Source: Holophagaceae bacterium UBA706 (GTDB lineage Bacteria; Acidobacteriota; Holophagae; Holophagales; Holophagaceae). Taken from it: DNA of 6,884 nt. Position 1 is the stretch's first letter. The number at the start of each line of letters is the position of its first letter. The notes under the pieces are model-generated. The model worked only from the letters and a program-made list of their open reading frames with translations, was not told where the DNA came from and ran no database searches. The position numbers and the translations under genes were made by a program. Where the stretch lies: NCBI GenBank assembly GCA_002298155.1, contig DBME01000297.1:23402-30285 (forward strand), given 5' to 3'. Positions 1 through 6,284 of the stretch are shown piece by piece.

Positions 1-120
1 GGGTTCGCCCGCCGGATTCGGCCGCACCAGCGGACCGAGTTCCGGGCAGGCCCGCACCAGGGCGGCCATGTCGTACCGGCCCCGGTGCGGGTTGCGGGGG
101 TGGAGGGAGGGGGCGGCCAC
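1..120 (-). CDS. rlmF: 23S rRNA (adenine(1618)-N6)-methyltransferase RlmF, N-terminal fragment (cut by window edge)
   Basis: Only the first 40 codons are inside the window; the gene continues past base 1. From a GTG start the translation reads (M)AAPSLHPRNPHRGRYDMA, then CPELGPLVRPNPAGEP. This matches the N-terminus of the RlmF/YbiN family, where E. coli has LHPRNRHHSRYDLA, then NPEL and TPAGE at the same spacing. RlmF is a cytoplasmic SAM-dependent methyltransferase that makes m6A at position 1618 of 23S rRNA; its SAM-binding and NPPF motifs would lie outside the window. The GTG is chosen because the next in-frame ATG (codon 18) would delete the conserved LHPRN segment. There is no clear Shine-Dalgarno sequence. 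The start is 4 nt past the stop of the upstream pyrophosphohydrolase gene, so translational coupling is likely. The family call rests on recalled similarity over a short piece. Confidence 0.82.
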   Translation of the reverse strand, partial: MAAPSLHPRNPHRGRYDMAALVRACPELGPLVRPNPAGEP

Positions 121-124
121 GGCG

Positions 125-478
125 TCAGTAGGCCGAGTACTTTCGGGCGCTGCCCCGCACCTTGTCGGCCGGATAGCGTGTCGCGTTCAGCTCGATCTTG
201 CGGTGGGCGGCTTCCACCAGATCGAAGCCCAGCTGGTCCGCCAGACGCACCAGGTAGAGCAGGACATCGCCCGCCTCCTCCTGCACCCGCCGCATGGCCT
301 CCGCGTCCAGGTTCCGGCTCTCGTCGCCCGTGAGCCACTGGAATTCCGCGGCCAGTTCACCAGCCTCGCCGGTGAGGGCCATGGCCAGGTTCTTGGGCGT
401 ATGGTATTGCTCCCAGTCGCGCTCGGCGGCGAACTGGCGAAGGCGCTGGGCGAGGGGGAGCAGGGGATCGTCGTTCAT
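125..478 (-). CDS. MazG-like nucleotide pyrophosphohydrolase, dCTPase (XTP3TPA/DCTPP1) type
   Basis: This 117-residue all-alpha enzyme is predicted to hydrolyse (d)NTPs, probably dCTP or modified dCTP, to the monophosphate and pyrophosphate, cleaning the nucleotide pool in the cytoplasm. The MazG-superfamily metal-binding pattern is present as E38xxE41 and E68xxD71. The segment AAERDWEQYHTPKN (17-30) followed by GEAGELAAEFQW (37-48), and the C-terminal RYP...RKY, closely resemble human DCTPP1, which points to this subfamily rather than to classical two-domain MazG. The length is normal for the family. The frame stays open to 616, but the ATG at 478 is chosen because the homologous region begins there, the upstream extension is low-complexity Gly/Ser/Pro/Arg, and a GGAGG lies 12 nt upstream with an AGGG closer in. 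It follows the DUF4349 gene by 58 nt and precedes rlmF by 4 nt. Substrate preference is inferred. Confidence 0.9.
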   Translation of the reverse strand: MNDDPLLPLAQRLRQFAAERDWEQYHTPKNLAMALTGEAGELAAEFQWLTGDESRNLDAEAMRRVQEEAGDVLLYLVRLADQLGFDLVEAAHRKIELNATRYPADKVRGSARKYSAY

Positions 479-506
479 GGCTTGCCCTGCCTCCGCGGAA
501 TAGCCG

Positions 507-536
507 ATTATCGCCGGAAACCGGCTCCCCGCGCCA
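507..536 (-). promoter_or_regulatory. weak candidate promoter for the pyrophosphohydrolase gene
   Basis: On the minus strand a GATAAT (512-507, five of six matches to the sigma70 -10) lies about 30 nt before the ATG. A poor TGGCGC -35 (536-531) sits 18 nt upstream of it. It falls between the DUF4349 stop and the pyrophosphohydrolase start. The -35 is weak, so co-transcription with the upstream gene is equally possible. Confidence 0.28.
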
Positions 537-1511
537 TCAGGCCTCCCCGGCCGCCGGGGCCGGGGCCTTTGCCAGGCGCCGCCGCTTGATCCAGGCCCGG
601 AGCTTCCAGGCCCCATAGGCGATCAGCCCCCAGGGCAGCAGGACGAGGACGATGCGCAGCAGCACCGCCAGGGATCCGGAGATCAGCTGGGGACCGTCCC
701 CCAGGGCTTCGCCCAGGCTGCTCCAGGCGCTGGCGACGGTTACCGCCTGGGGCTCCTGAAGGTTCACGATGAGGGTGGACAGCCGGATCTGGTGGTCGTA
801 GAACTGGCGCTGGCCCTCGGCGGTCTCGATCTCCTCGGTGATGCGCGCCAGTTCCTTCTCCGCGTTCAGCACTTCGTTGAGGTTGCCGGCCCGGGTGCGA
901 AGGATCTCCCGGACCCGCGCGGCCGCATCCCGCTTCACCCGCAGGCGGGTCTCCAGGTCCTGGTACTCCTTGGTGACATCTTCAGTGTTCGTGTGCTGGG
1001 ACAGAACCTTCCCCAACCGTGCCACCGCCGATCCCGCCGCCAGGAAGTGGTCCGCGGGGACCCGCACCGTGACGGAGCCCATGCGGGCACCCCCTGCGCC
1101 CCGCCTGACGTCCGTGCTCGTCACGTACCCTCCGGCCGCCACCGCCAGACGCGTCACCTCCAGGGCCGCCGCATCGAAGTCCTTCACTTCGAGGCTCACA
1201 TCGCCGGTCCGGATGAGTTTCAGGGTGTCCGCGAGAACGGGCGCTCCGGTAGCGGGAGCTTCGCCCAAGTCGAGCCCAACCGTCGCCTTCACCATCGGCA
1301 TGGCGCTGCCTTTTCGGGCCAGTCTCTGAAAGGGGGAGGCCGCTTCCCACACCTGGGGTGGGCCGAAGGCGTTGGCTTCCCGGCTCCCCCCATCAGACGA
1401 CATTCCCTGTGCCTCAGAGAGCCTCACCAGCACCAGGATCGCCACGAGCAGGACCGGCAACCCGACCACGCAGGCCAGAATCCACTTCCAGGGACGCATC
1501 TGGATCTTCAT
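537..1511 (-). CDS. DUF4349 domain-containing membrane protein
   Basis: A 324-residue protein of a widespread family of unknown function. An N-terminal hydrophobic segment (about 10-30) after a basic start looks like a signal anchor. A linker rich in small residues (31-95) leads to the DUF4349 region (about 96-305): a beta-rich part beginning RTGDVSLEV, with GGYV (127-130) and SVTVRVP (146-152), then a charged helical, probably coiled-coil stretch (about 178-245, including EYQDLETRLRVKRD and LNAEKELARITEEIE). A second membrane segment (about 281-302) ends in a basic KRRR tail. Both ends are therefore probably in the membrane with the domain outside the cytoplasm. ILAC at 11-14 resembles a lipobox, but it precedes the hydrophobic core, so lipidation is unlikely. 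The ATG has GGAG 5 nt upstream. The family call comes from the characteristic architecture; the function is unknown. Confidence 0.85.
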   Translation of the reverse strand: MKIQMRPWKWILACVVGLPVLLVAILVLVRLSEAQGMSSDGGSREANAFGPPQVWEAASPFQRLARKGSAMPMVKATVGLDLGEAPATGAPVLADTLKLIRTGDVSLEVKDFDAAALEVTRLAVAAGGYVTSTDVRRGAGGARMGSVTVRVPADHFLAAGSAVARLGKVLSQHTNTEDVTKEYQDLETRLRVKRDAAARVREILRTRAGNLNEVLNAEKELARITEEIETAEGQRQFYDHQIRLSTLIVNLQEPQAVTVASAWSSLGEALGDGPQLISGSLAVLLRIVLVLLPWGLIAYGAWKLRAWIKRRRLAKAPAPAAGEA

Positions 1512-1563
1512 CGGAACTCCGGGGGATGGCCTAGCCTACCCCAAGTCACGACCGCCTGCACGG

Positions 1564-1598
1564 CAACGGCGGCCGGATTTCCCATCCGGCCGCCGTTG
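1564..1598 (-). terminator. perfect 15-bp hairpin after mrp, probable transcript end
   Basis: Bases 1564-1578 pair perfectly with 1584-1598 around a 5-nt loop, giving a very GC-rich stem that starts 13 nt past the mrp stop. On the minus strand, the direction of mrp, no U-run follows; the A-run lies before the stem. The U-run (TTTT at 1601-1604) appears only in the plus direction, where no gene ends. It most likely ends or protects the mrp transcript as a U-less hairpin and separates it from the DUF4349 gene. Confidence 0.55.
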
Positions 1599-1611
1599 GG
1601 TTTTCAGACGC

Positions 1612-2643
1612 CTACTTCCCCTTGGCCAGCGTCCGGGCCATGGCGATGAAGGCCTTGGTCTGCGGGCTGTCGGGATGCGCGGCCACCAGGGGCACGCCCG
1701 AATCGCCGCCCACGCGGATGGCCAGGTCGATGGGCACTTCGCCCAGGAAGGGCAGCCCCATGCGCTCCGCCGCCGCCTTCACGCCGCCGTGCCCGAAGAT
1801 CTGCGTCTCCGCGTGGCACTGGGGGCAGTGGAAGCTGGACATGTTCTCCACCACGCCGGTGATGGGCACCTTCACCGTCTGGAAGAGCCCGATGGCCTTG
1901 CGGGCATCCAGGAAGGCCACGTCCTGGGGGGTGCTGACGATGACCGCGCCGTCCACCTTGGCGTTCTGGATGAGGGAGATCTGGGTGTCGCCGGTGCCCG
2001 GGGGCAGGTCGATGAAGAGGTAGTCCAGGTCGCCCCACAGCACGTCGCCCAGGAACTGGGTGAGGGCCTTGTTGAGCATGGGCCCGCGCCAGATCACCGG
2101 CCGGTCCTCGTCGATGAGGAAGGCGATGGACATGAGCTTCAGGCCGAACTTCTCCACGGGGATGATCTTGCCGTCGGGCGTGGCCTCGGGGCCCTCCTTG
2201 ATGCCGAACATCATGCCCATGCTGGGGCCGTGGATGTCGGCGTCCAGGAGGCCCACCTTGTACCCCAGGGAGGCCATGGCCACGGCCAGGTTGGAGGCCA
2301 CGGTGCTCTTGCCCACGCCGCCCTTGCCGGACGCCACCACCAGGCATTGCTTGACGGTGGGCAGCAGGTTCTTGAACTCGGCCTGGGGGGTGCGCTCCCA
2401 CTCCAGGCGCAGGGTGACCTTCTCCACGCCCTCCACGGCCCCCAGGGCCGCGCCCAGGGCTTCCCGCAGCACGCCCTCGCGGTCCTGGTAGGCATCCAGG
2501 AGCTGCAGCTGGACGGTCACTTCCGCTTCATGCACGTCGATGGCCTTCACCGCCTTGAGGGCCACCAGGTTGGCGTTGGCACCGGGCATCTGCCAAGTGT
2601 TGAGTACATCATAGATTGCGGCGCGACTGATTCTCGATCCCAT
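1612..2643 (-). CDS. mrp: Mrp/NBP35/ApbC-family iron-sulfur cluster carrier P-loop ATPase
   Basis: A 343-residue cytoplasmic protein predicted to bind a labile Fe-S cluster and deliver it to apo-enzymes using ATP. The deviant Walker A GKGGVGKST is at 106-114, DADIHGPS at 134-141, IDLPPGTGD at 211-219, and STPQDVAFLDARKA at 237-250. The CPQC pair at 273-276 would hold the bridging cluster at the dimer interface. The N-terminal 80 residues fit a MIP18/DUF59-like fold but lack its usual DPE and Cys-Pro motifs. The ATG at 2643 is chosen because GGAG lies 6 nt upstream; an in-frame ATG at 2691 would add 16 residues but has no Shine-Dalgarno. The gene starts 63 nt after the ppk1 stop on the same strand, so co-transcription is plausible, and it is followed by a strong hairpin. 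It could also be annotated apbC or as a MinD/ParA-like ATPase, but the CPxC favours Mrp. Confidence 0.95.
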   Translation of the reverse strand: MGSRISRAAIYDVLNTWQMPGANANLVALKAVKAIDVHEAEVTVQLQLLDAYQDREGVLREALGAALGAVEGVEKVTLRLEWERTPQAEFKNLLPTVKQCLVVASGKGGVGKSTVASNLAVAMASLGYKVGLLDADIHGPSMGMMFGIKEGPEATPDGKIIPVEKFGLKLMSIAFLIDEDRPVIWRGPMLNKALTQFLGDVLWGDLDYLFIDLPPGTGDTQISLIQNAKVDGAVIVSTPQDVAFLDARKAIGLFQTVKVPITGVVENMSSFHCPQCHAETQIFGHGGVKAAAERMGLPFLGEVPIDLAIRVGGDSGVPLVAAHPDSPQTKAFIAMARTLAKGK

Positions 2644-2669
2644 GGCGGTCTCCAACCTACTAGACTGCC
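2644..2669 (-). promoter_or_regulatory. hairpin overlapping the mrp ribosome binding site
   Basis: On the transcript, GGCAGTCT (2669-2662) can pair with AGACCGCC (2651-2644), seven of eight positions, around a 10-nt loop, ending directly against the mrp ATG. The Shine-Dalgarno GGAG (2653-2650) lies half in the loop and half in the 3' arm. It could reduce mrp translation unless opened. It may be chance in GC-rich DNA. Confidence 0.3.
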
Positions 2670-2706
2670 ATGAAGATGGGGATTCGGCCATCCGGTGGCG
2701 ATTTCG

Positions 2707-4848
2707 TCAGATGTCTGGATCCCAAGGCTCGGCCAGCTTCTGGGTGACCGCCCGCACGCCGCTACTCAGCAAACCATGTTCATAACTGCGGTACTGGCTG
2801 CGCAGGGGGGGCCAGGAGGGATCCAGCCCGCGGCGCACCACCGAGCCGTCGGCACCCAGCACCCGCCCCTTCACGGTGTCGTGGAGCTGGAGCTCGAGCA
2901 TTTCCACCACCTGCGCCGCCACGATGGGGTCCACCAGGGGGAAGGCCACCTCCACCCGGTTGTCCAGGTTGCGCTGCATGAGGTCGCCCGAGGACAGGAG
3001 GGTCTCGGGCGCGCCCCCATTGTGGAAGTGGTAGACCCGGGCGTGCTCCAGGAACCGGTCGATGATGGACACCGCCCGGATGTTCTCCGACAGCCCCGGC
3101 ACCCCCGGGCACAGGCAGCAGGTGCCCCGCACCAGAAGGTCGATCTGCACGCCGTCCTGGCTGGCCTCGTAGAGCCGCTGGATCATGGGCGGGTCCACCA
3201 GGGCGTTCATCTTGAGGACCATGCGCGCGGCGCGGCCGGCCCGGGCGTGTTCGCGCTCGCGGTCGATGCGGGCGTAGAGGGCGTTGCGGAAGTACTGGGG
3301 CGCCATGATGAGCTTGTGCAGCGCCGGCGGCCGCGTGTAGCCCGTGAGGACGTTGAAGAGGTTCGAGAGGTCCTCCCCGAACTCCTTGCGGGCGGTGAAG
3401 ATCCCGATGTCGCTGTAGAGGCGCGAGGTGCGCTCATTGTAGTTGCCTGTGGACAGATGGCAGTACCGGCGGATCCCTTCGGTCTCCTGGCGCAGGACGA
3501 GGCAGGCCTTGCCGTGCGTCTTGTAGGCGATCATGCCGTACACCACGTGCACGCCGGCCTTCTCCAGGCGCCGCGCCCAGGCGATGTTGCCCTCCTCGTC
3601 GAAACGCGCCCGCAGCTCCACGATGGCCGCCACCTGCTTGCCGCGCTCCGCGGCCCGTTCCAGGGCGGCGGCGATGGGGCTGGTGGTGCTGATGCGGTAG
3701 AGGGTCATCTTGATGGCCAGGACCTTGGGGTCGTCCGCAGCCTCCCGCACGAAGCGCACCACGCTGTCGTCGAAGCTCTGGTAGGGGTGCATGAGCAGCA
3801 CGTCGTGGCGCCCGATGGCGTCGAAGATGCTCCCGGCCCCCTCCAGCTGCGGCACCGGCAGCGGCGGCATGGGGCTGTCCTTGAGGTGGGGCAGGTCCAG
3901 CTGGGCGTAGAGCTGCATGAGGTCCGAGAAGGCCGCGAAGCCCTCGCTGGGGTAGAGGTCCTCGGGGGAGAGCTCCAGCTCCTCGATGAGCATGTCCAGC
4001 AACGGCTCGCTCAGGCCCTGCTCGTACTGGAGGCGGACCACCGCGCCGCGACGGCGGCTCCGGAGGTGCTCCTCCACGGTCTTCATCAGGTCCTCGTTGG
4101 GATCCTCCTCCACCGGCAGGTCCGAATCGCGCGTCACCCGCAGGGCGTGGCAGTTGCGGATGGCGTAGCCGTGGAAGATCTGCGCGATGTGCATGCGCAC
4201 CACGTCCTCCAGCATCAGGAAGGCGTGGGTGCCCGGCTCGGACGGCACCCGCAGGAACCGGGCCGAGACGGGGGTGGGGATGGGGATGATGGCCAGTTCC
4301 GAGACCGGGAAGTCCTCCTGCTCCAGGTACTCCTCCGCCTCCAGCTCGGCCATGAGCACCAGGGCCCGGTTGCCCAGACGCGGGAAGGGGTGGCCCGTGT
4401 CCACGGCCAGGGGGGTGACCAGGGGCAGCAGGTTGTTCTCGAAGTAGTCCTGGGCGAACCGCCGCTGGGTCTCGTCCAGCTCCTCGGGCTTGAGGATGGA
4501 GATGCCCTCCCGGGTCATCTGGGGCTTGATGACGTAGGAGAACAGTTCGTGCTGGCGCCGGGCCAGGTCGTGGATGCGCCGGGACACCTCCTCCAGCATC
4601 TGCCGGGGGGTCCTGCCGTCCGCGCCGGGCTGGGTGATGCCCGCGTCGATCTGGCGCCAGATGCCCGCCACCCGGACCATGAAGAATTCGTCCCAGTTGC
4701 TGGAGGTGATGGCCAGGAACTTGACTCTTTCAAGGAGGGGAACGGTGGGGTCCTCAGCTTCTTCTAGGACTCTTTCATTGAAGGCCAGCCAGCTGAGTTC
4801 CCGGTTGAGGATGTTTTCCGGGCGGGGATAGCGTCTGCTCATAACCAC
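2707..4848 (-). CDS. ppk1: polyphosphate kinase 1
   Basis: This 713-residue enzyme reversibly transfers the gamma-phosphate of ATP to inorganic polyphosphate, with roles in phosphate storage and stress. All four Ppk1 regions are present: an N-terminal helical domain beginning NRELSWLAFNERVLEEA with SSNWDEFFMVRVAG (49-62); a head domain (about 110-320); and two phospholipase-D-like catalytic domains. The autophosphorylated histidine is H445 in KTHGK, and the second catalytic histidine is H602 in RFLEH, followed by HNGG and SSGDLMQRN. The length is typical. Two starts are possible: GTG at 4848 and ATG at 4842. The GTG has GGAGG 8 nt upstream, whereas the ATG is 14 nt from it, so the GTG is preferred. 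Divergent from rplY; mrp follows after 63 nt. No exopolyphosphatase gene is adjacent. Long open frames on the opposite strand are GC-driven shadows. Confidence 0.97.
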   Translation of the reverse strand: MVMSRRYPRPENILNRELSWLAFNERVLEEAEDPTVPLLERVKFLAITSSNWDEFFMVRVAGIWRQIDAGITQPGADGRTPRQMLEEVSRRIHDLARRQHELFSYVIKPQMTREGISILKPEELDETQRRFAQDYFENNLLPLVTPLAVDTGHPFPRLGNRALVLMAELEAEEYLEQEDFPVSELAIIPIPTPVSARFLRVPSEPGTHAFLMLEDVVRMHIAQIFHGYAIRNCHALRVTRDSDLPVEEDPNEDLMKTVEEHLRSRRRGAVVRLQYEQGLSEPLLDMLIEELELSPEDLYPSEGFAAFSDLMQLYAQLDLPHLKDSPMPPLPVPQLEGAGSIFDAIGRHDVLLMHPYQSFDDSVVRFVREAADDPKVLAIKMTLYRISTTSPIAAALERAAERGKQVAAIVELRARFDEEGNIAWARRLEKAGVHVVYGMIAYKTHGKACLVLRQETEGIRRYCHLSTGNYNERTSRLYSDIGIFTARKEFGEDLSNLFNVLTGYTRPPALHKLIMAPQYFRNALYARIDREREHARAGRAARMVLKMNALVDPPMIQRLYEASQDGVQIDLLVRGTCCLCPGVPGLSENIRAVSIIDRFLEHARVYHFHNGGAPETLLSSGDLMQRNLDNRVEVAFPLVDPIVAAQVVEMLELQLHDTVKGRVLGADGSVVRRGLDPSWPPLRSQYRSYEHGLLSSGVRAVTQKLAEPWDPDI

Positions 4849-4883
4849 GAATTATGCCTCCACTTCTTCTCCCCCACTTGTAA

Positions 4884-4911
4884 ATTCTACGCACCTTGAT
4901 CCGGGAGCCAA
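4884..4911 (-). promoter_or_regulatory. candidate sigma70-type promoter of ppk1
   Basis: On the minus strand a -35 TTGGCT (4911-4906, four of six) and a -10 TAGAAT (4889-4884, five of six) are separated by 16 nt. The start point would be near 4877, giving a leader of about 29 nt that contains the ppk1 Shine-Dalgarno GGAGG (4861-4857). This AT-richer patch stands out from its GC-rich surroundings. Confidence 0.55.
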
Positions 4912-4930
4912 CGCCTTCCACGGTCTCCCG

Positions 4931-4946
4931 GCCACTTAGAAGTGGC
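4931..4946. promoter_or_regulatory. perfect inverted repeat, possible operator in the ppk1/rplY divergent region
   Basis: GCCACTT and AAGTGGC form a perfect 7-bp inverted repeat separated by AG, abutted by the 8-bp palindrome CTCCGGAG at 4946-4953. It lies about 20 nt upstream of the candidate ppk1 -35. The symmetry and tight spacing resemble the site of a dimeric regulator. It does not look like a Pho box, which is made of direct repeats. No regulator is encoded nearby. Confidence 0.35.
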
Positions 4947-4989
4947 TCCGGAGGGCGATCGGGGGTAATCTGGCAGTTCGTCCAAATCC

Positions 4990-5038
4990 GGGGCCCGAGG
5001 TGGGCCCCTAATCCCAACGAGAGGGCCGAAGACCGGCC
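4990..5038 (+). promoter_or_regulatory. two hairpins in the rplY leader
   Basis: GGGGCCC (4990-4996) pairs with GGGCCCC (5002-5008) over a 5-nt loop. Then GGCCG (5024-5028) pairs with CGGCC (5034-5038) over a 5-nt loop. The second ends 4 nt before the Shine-Dalgarno AGGAGG (5043-5048). They could be a leader structure controlling the ribosomal cluster; short GC-rich stems also arise by chance here. No clear plus-strand promoter was found. Confidence 0.3.
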
Positions 5039-5052
5039 AGGTAGGAGGAAAC

Positions 5053-5682
5053 ATGACTCAGGAAACCATTCAAGTCGCCCTGCGCGGCACCACGGGCAAG
5101 TCGTCCAGCAAGGGCCTGCGCAAGGCCGGCATGATCCCCGCAGTGATCTACGGCCTCAACGAGGCTCCCGTCGCCATCGCCATCAGCCCCAAGACCGTCG
5201 CGCGCATCCTCGCCAGCGAGTCCGGCATGAACTCCCTGATCCACCTCCAGCGTGAGGGCACGGACATCAAGCGCCACGTCATCATCAAGGACATCCAGCG
5301 CGATCCCGTCACCCGCCGCCTGGTGCACGTCGACCTCATGCGCGTCGACCCCGACCACAAGGTCCGCGTGAAGGTTCCCATCATCCTCAAGGGCACCCCC
5401 ATCGGCGTCAAGGAAGGCGGCCTGCTGGACTTCACCCACCGCGAGATCGAAGTCGAGTGCCTGCCCAGCTTCATCCCCGCCCACCTGGACGTGAACGTCG
5501 ACCACCTCAAGGTCGGCGACTCCCTCCGCCTGGACCAGCTGAACCTGGATTCGCACCTCACCGTGCACGGCGACGCGCACAACGTGATCTGCTGCGTGGT
5601 GGGCAAGAAGGCCGAGGAGGAGCTCGCCACCGAGGCCGCTCCCGCCCCCGAAGCCGCCCCCGCCGCCAAGGGCAAGAAGTAG
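5053..5682 (+). CDS. rplY: 50S ribosomal protein bL25, long Ctc/TL5 form
   Basis: A 209-residue ribosomal protein that binds 5S rRNA in the large subunit. Residues 1-95 form the 5S-binding L25 domain (QVALRGTTGKSSSKGLRKAGMIPAVIYG near the start, then VIIKDIQRDPVTRRLVHVDLMRV at 76-98). Residues 100-185 form the extra beta domain of the Ctc/TL5 type (KVPIILKGTPIGVKEGGLLD, EIEVECLP, IPAHLDVNVDHLKVGDSL). An Ala/Pro/Glu-rich, Lys-ending tail covers 186-209. The length fits the long form rather than the short E. coli L25. The ATG has AGGAGG 4 nt upstream. It leads the rplY-pth-rpsF-rpsR cluster. In many bacteria prs precedes rplY; here that position is taken by the divergent ppk1. Its stop TAG is in the same frame as pth. 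Confidence 0.97.
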   Translation: MTQETIQVALRGTTGKSSSKGLRKAGMIPAVIYGLNEAPVAIAISPKTVARILASESGMNSLIHLQREGTDIKRHVIIKDIQRDPVTRRLVHVDLMRVDPDHKVRVKVPIILKGTPIGVKEGGLLDFTHREIEVECLPSFIPAHLDVNVDHLKVGDSLRLDQLNLDSHLTVHGDAHNVICCVVGKKAEEELATEAAPAPEAAPAAKGKK

Positions 5683-5685
5683 TCC

Positions 5686-6249
5686 TTGTTCCTCCTTGTG
5701 CCCCTGGGGAATCCCGGGGAGGCCTACACGGCCACCCGGCACAACCTCGGCAGGCTCATGCTCCAGCGCTGGATGGAACGCCACTGCCCCCGCCCGGGGG
5801 TGGAGCGTTCCTTCCAGTGCGGAACGCTGTACCGGCTGAAGCGCCCCTTCCTGGCCCTGGTGCCCGGCACCTGGATGAACCTCAGCGGCCAGGTCTGCGC
5901 CGAGGCCGCCCGGGCCGGCTACGACCCCGCCCGGATGATCCTGCTCCACGACGACAAGGACCTGCCCCTGGGCGAGGGCCGGTTCCGGCTCGCCGGCAGC
6001 GATGCGGGCCACAACGGCCTCAAGTCGGTCTTCGCGGAACTGGGCACCCGGGAGGTGCCCCGCCTGCGCCTGGGCATCGGCCCCTTCGAGAGGCCCCTGG
6101 TGGATTTCGTCCTGGGGGAATGGACCCCGGCCGAATGGGACCTCATCGACGCCATGGAGAAGCCCTTCGCCGACTTCATGGAACGCCTGGCCTCCGCCCC
6201 GGACCTCCAGGCCATCGCCGGGCAGGCCAGTTTCAAGGTTGTTGCTTGA
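5686..6249 (+). CDS. pth: peptidyl-tRNA hydrolase
   Basis: A 187-residue cytoplasmic esterase that releases tRNA from peptidyl-tRNA that has dropped off the ribosome. Conserved features are LGNPG (7-11) with N9, the RHN signature with catalytic H19, TWMNLSG with N65, HDDKDLP with D89 as the partner of the histidine, GHNGLKS with N110, and RLRLGIG (126-132). The start is TTG at 5686. It is the only start that keeps the first beta strand (FLLVPLGNPG), because the rplY stop TAG lies in frame two codons upstream and the next GTG (5698) cuts into the strand. No strong Shine-Dalgarno is present, only AAGAAG at the end of rplY, so translation is probably coupled to rplY across the 3-nt gap. P6 replaces the usual glycine of VGLGNPG, and GSD (104-106) replaces the usual GGGH before AGHNG. 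Confidence 0.96.
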   Translation: MFLLVPLGNPGEAYTATRHNLGRLMLQRWMERHCPRPGVERSFQCGTLYRLKRPFLALVPGTWMNLSGQVCAEAARAGYDPARMILLHDDKDLPLGEGRFRLAGSDAGHNGLKSVFAELGTREVPRLRLGIGPFERPLVDFVLGEWTPAEWDLIDAMEKPFADFMERLASAPDLQAIAGQASFKVVA

Positions 6250-6274
6250 AATTCCAGGGCTTTCCTGAGATGCT
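6246..6274 (+). promoter_or_regulatory. candidate promoter for rpsF-rpsR
   Basis: TTGAAA (6246-6251, five of six to the -35) overlaps the pth stop codon. It is followed after 17 nt by GATGCT (6269-6274, three of six) preceded by TGA, which supplies an extended -10 TGn. The start point would be near 6281, giving a leader of about 70 nt that contains both hairpins before rpsF. The -10 is weak, so this is tentative. Confidence 0.35.
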
Positions 6275-6284
6275 GATCGTTCGC

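Noticed and set aside
479..616. N-terminal extension of the pyrophosphohydrolase to 616
   Set aside because: It would overlap the end of the DUF4349 gene, is Gly/Ser/Pro/Arg low complexity, and is absent from the family. The ATG at 478 fits the homology.
792..1649. Plus-strand open frames opposite the DUF4349 gene
   Set aside because: They are compositional shadows with low-complexity Arg/Pro/His-rich products, and several overlap one another in different frames.
1372..2673. 433-codon open frame on the plus strand opposite mrp
   Set aside because: It runs through the hairpin and antisense to a clear Mrp gene. The His/Gly/Leu/Gln-rich product has no domain.
2695..4767. 690-codon open frame on the plus strand, opposite ppk1
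   Set aside because: It is antisense to a gene with complete Ppk1 motifs. Its product is rich in His/Gly/Val/Gln with no recognisable domain, typical of the reverse frame of GC-rich coding DNA.
4849..5052. tRNA or small RNA gene in the ppk1-rplY gap
   Set aside because: No cloverleaf, no T-loop GGTTCRA pattern and no CCA end could be found. The hairpins are too short and sit where a leader is expected.
5686..6249. pth as a pseudogene because it lacks an ATG
   Set aside because: All catalytic residues and full length are present, and TTG gives a complete first strand.
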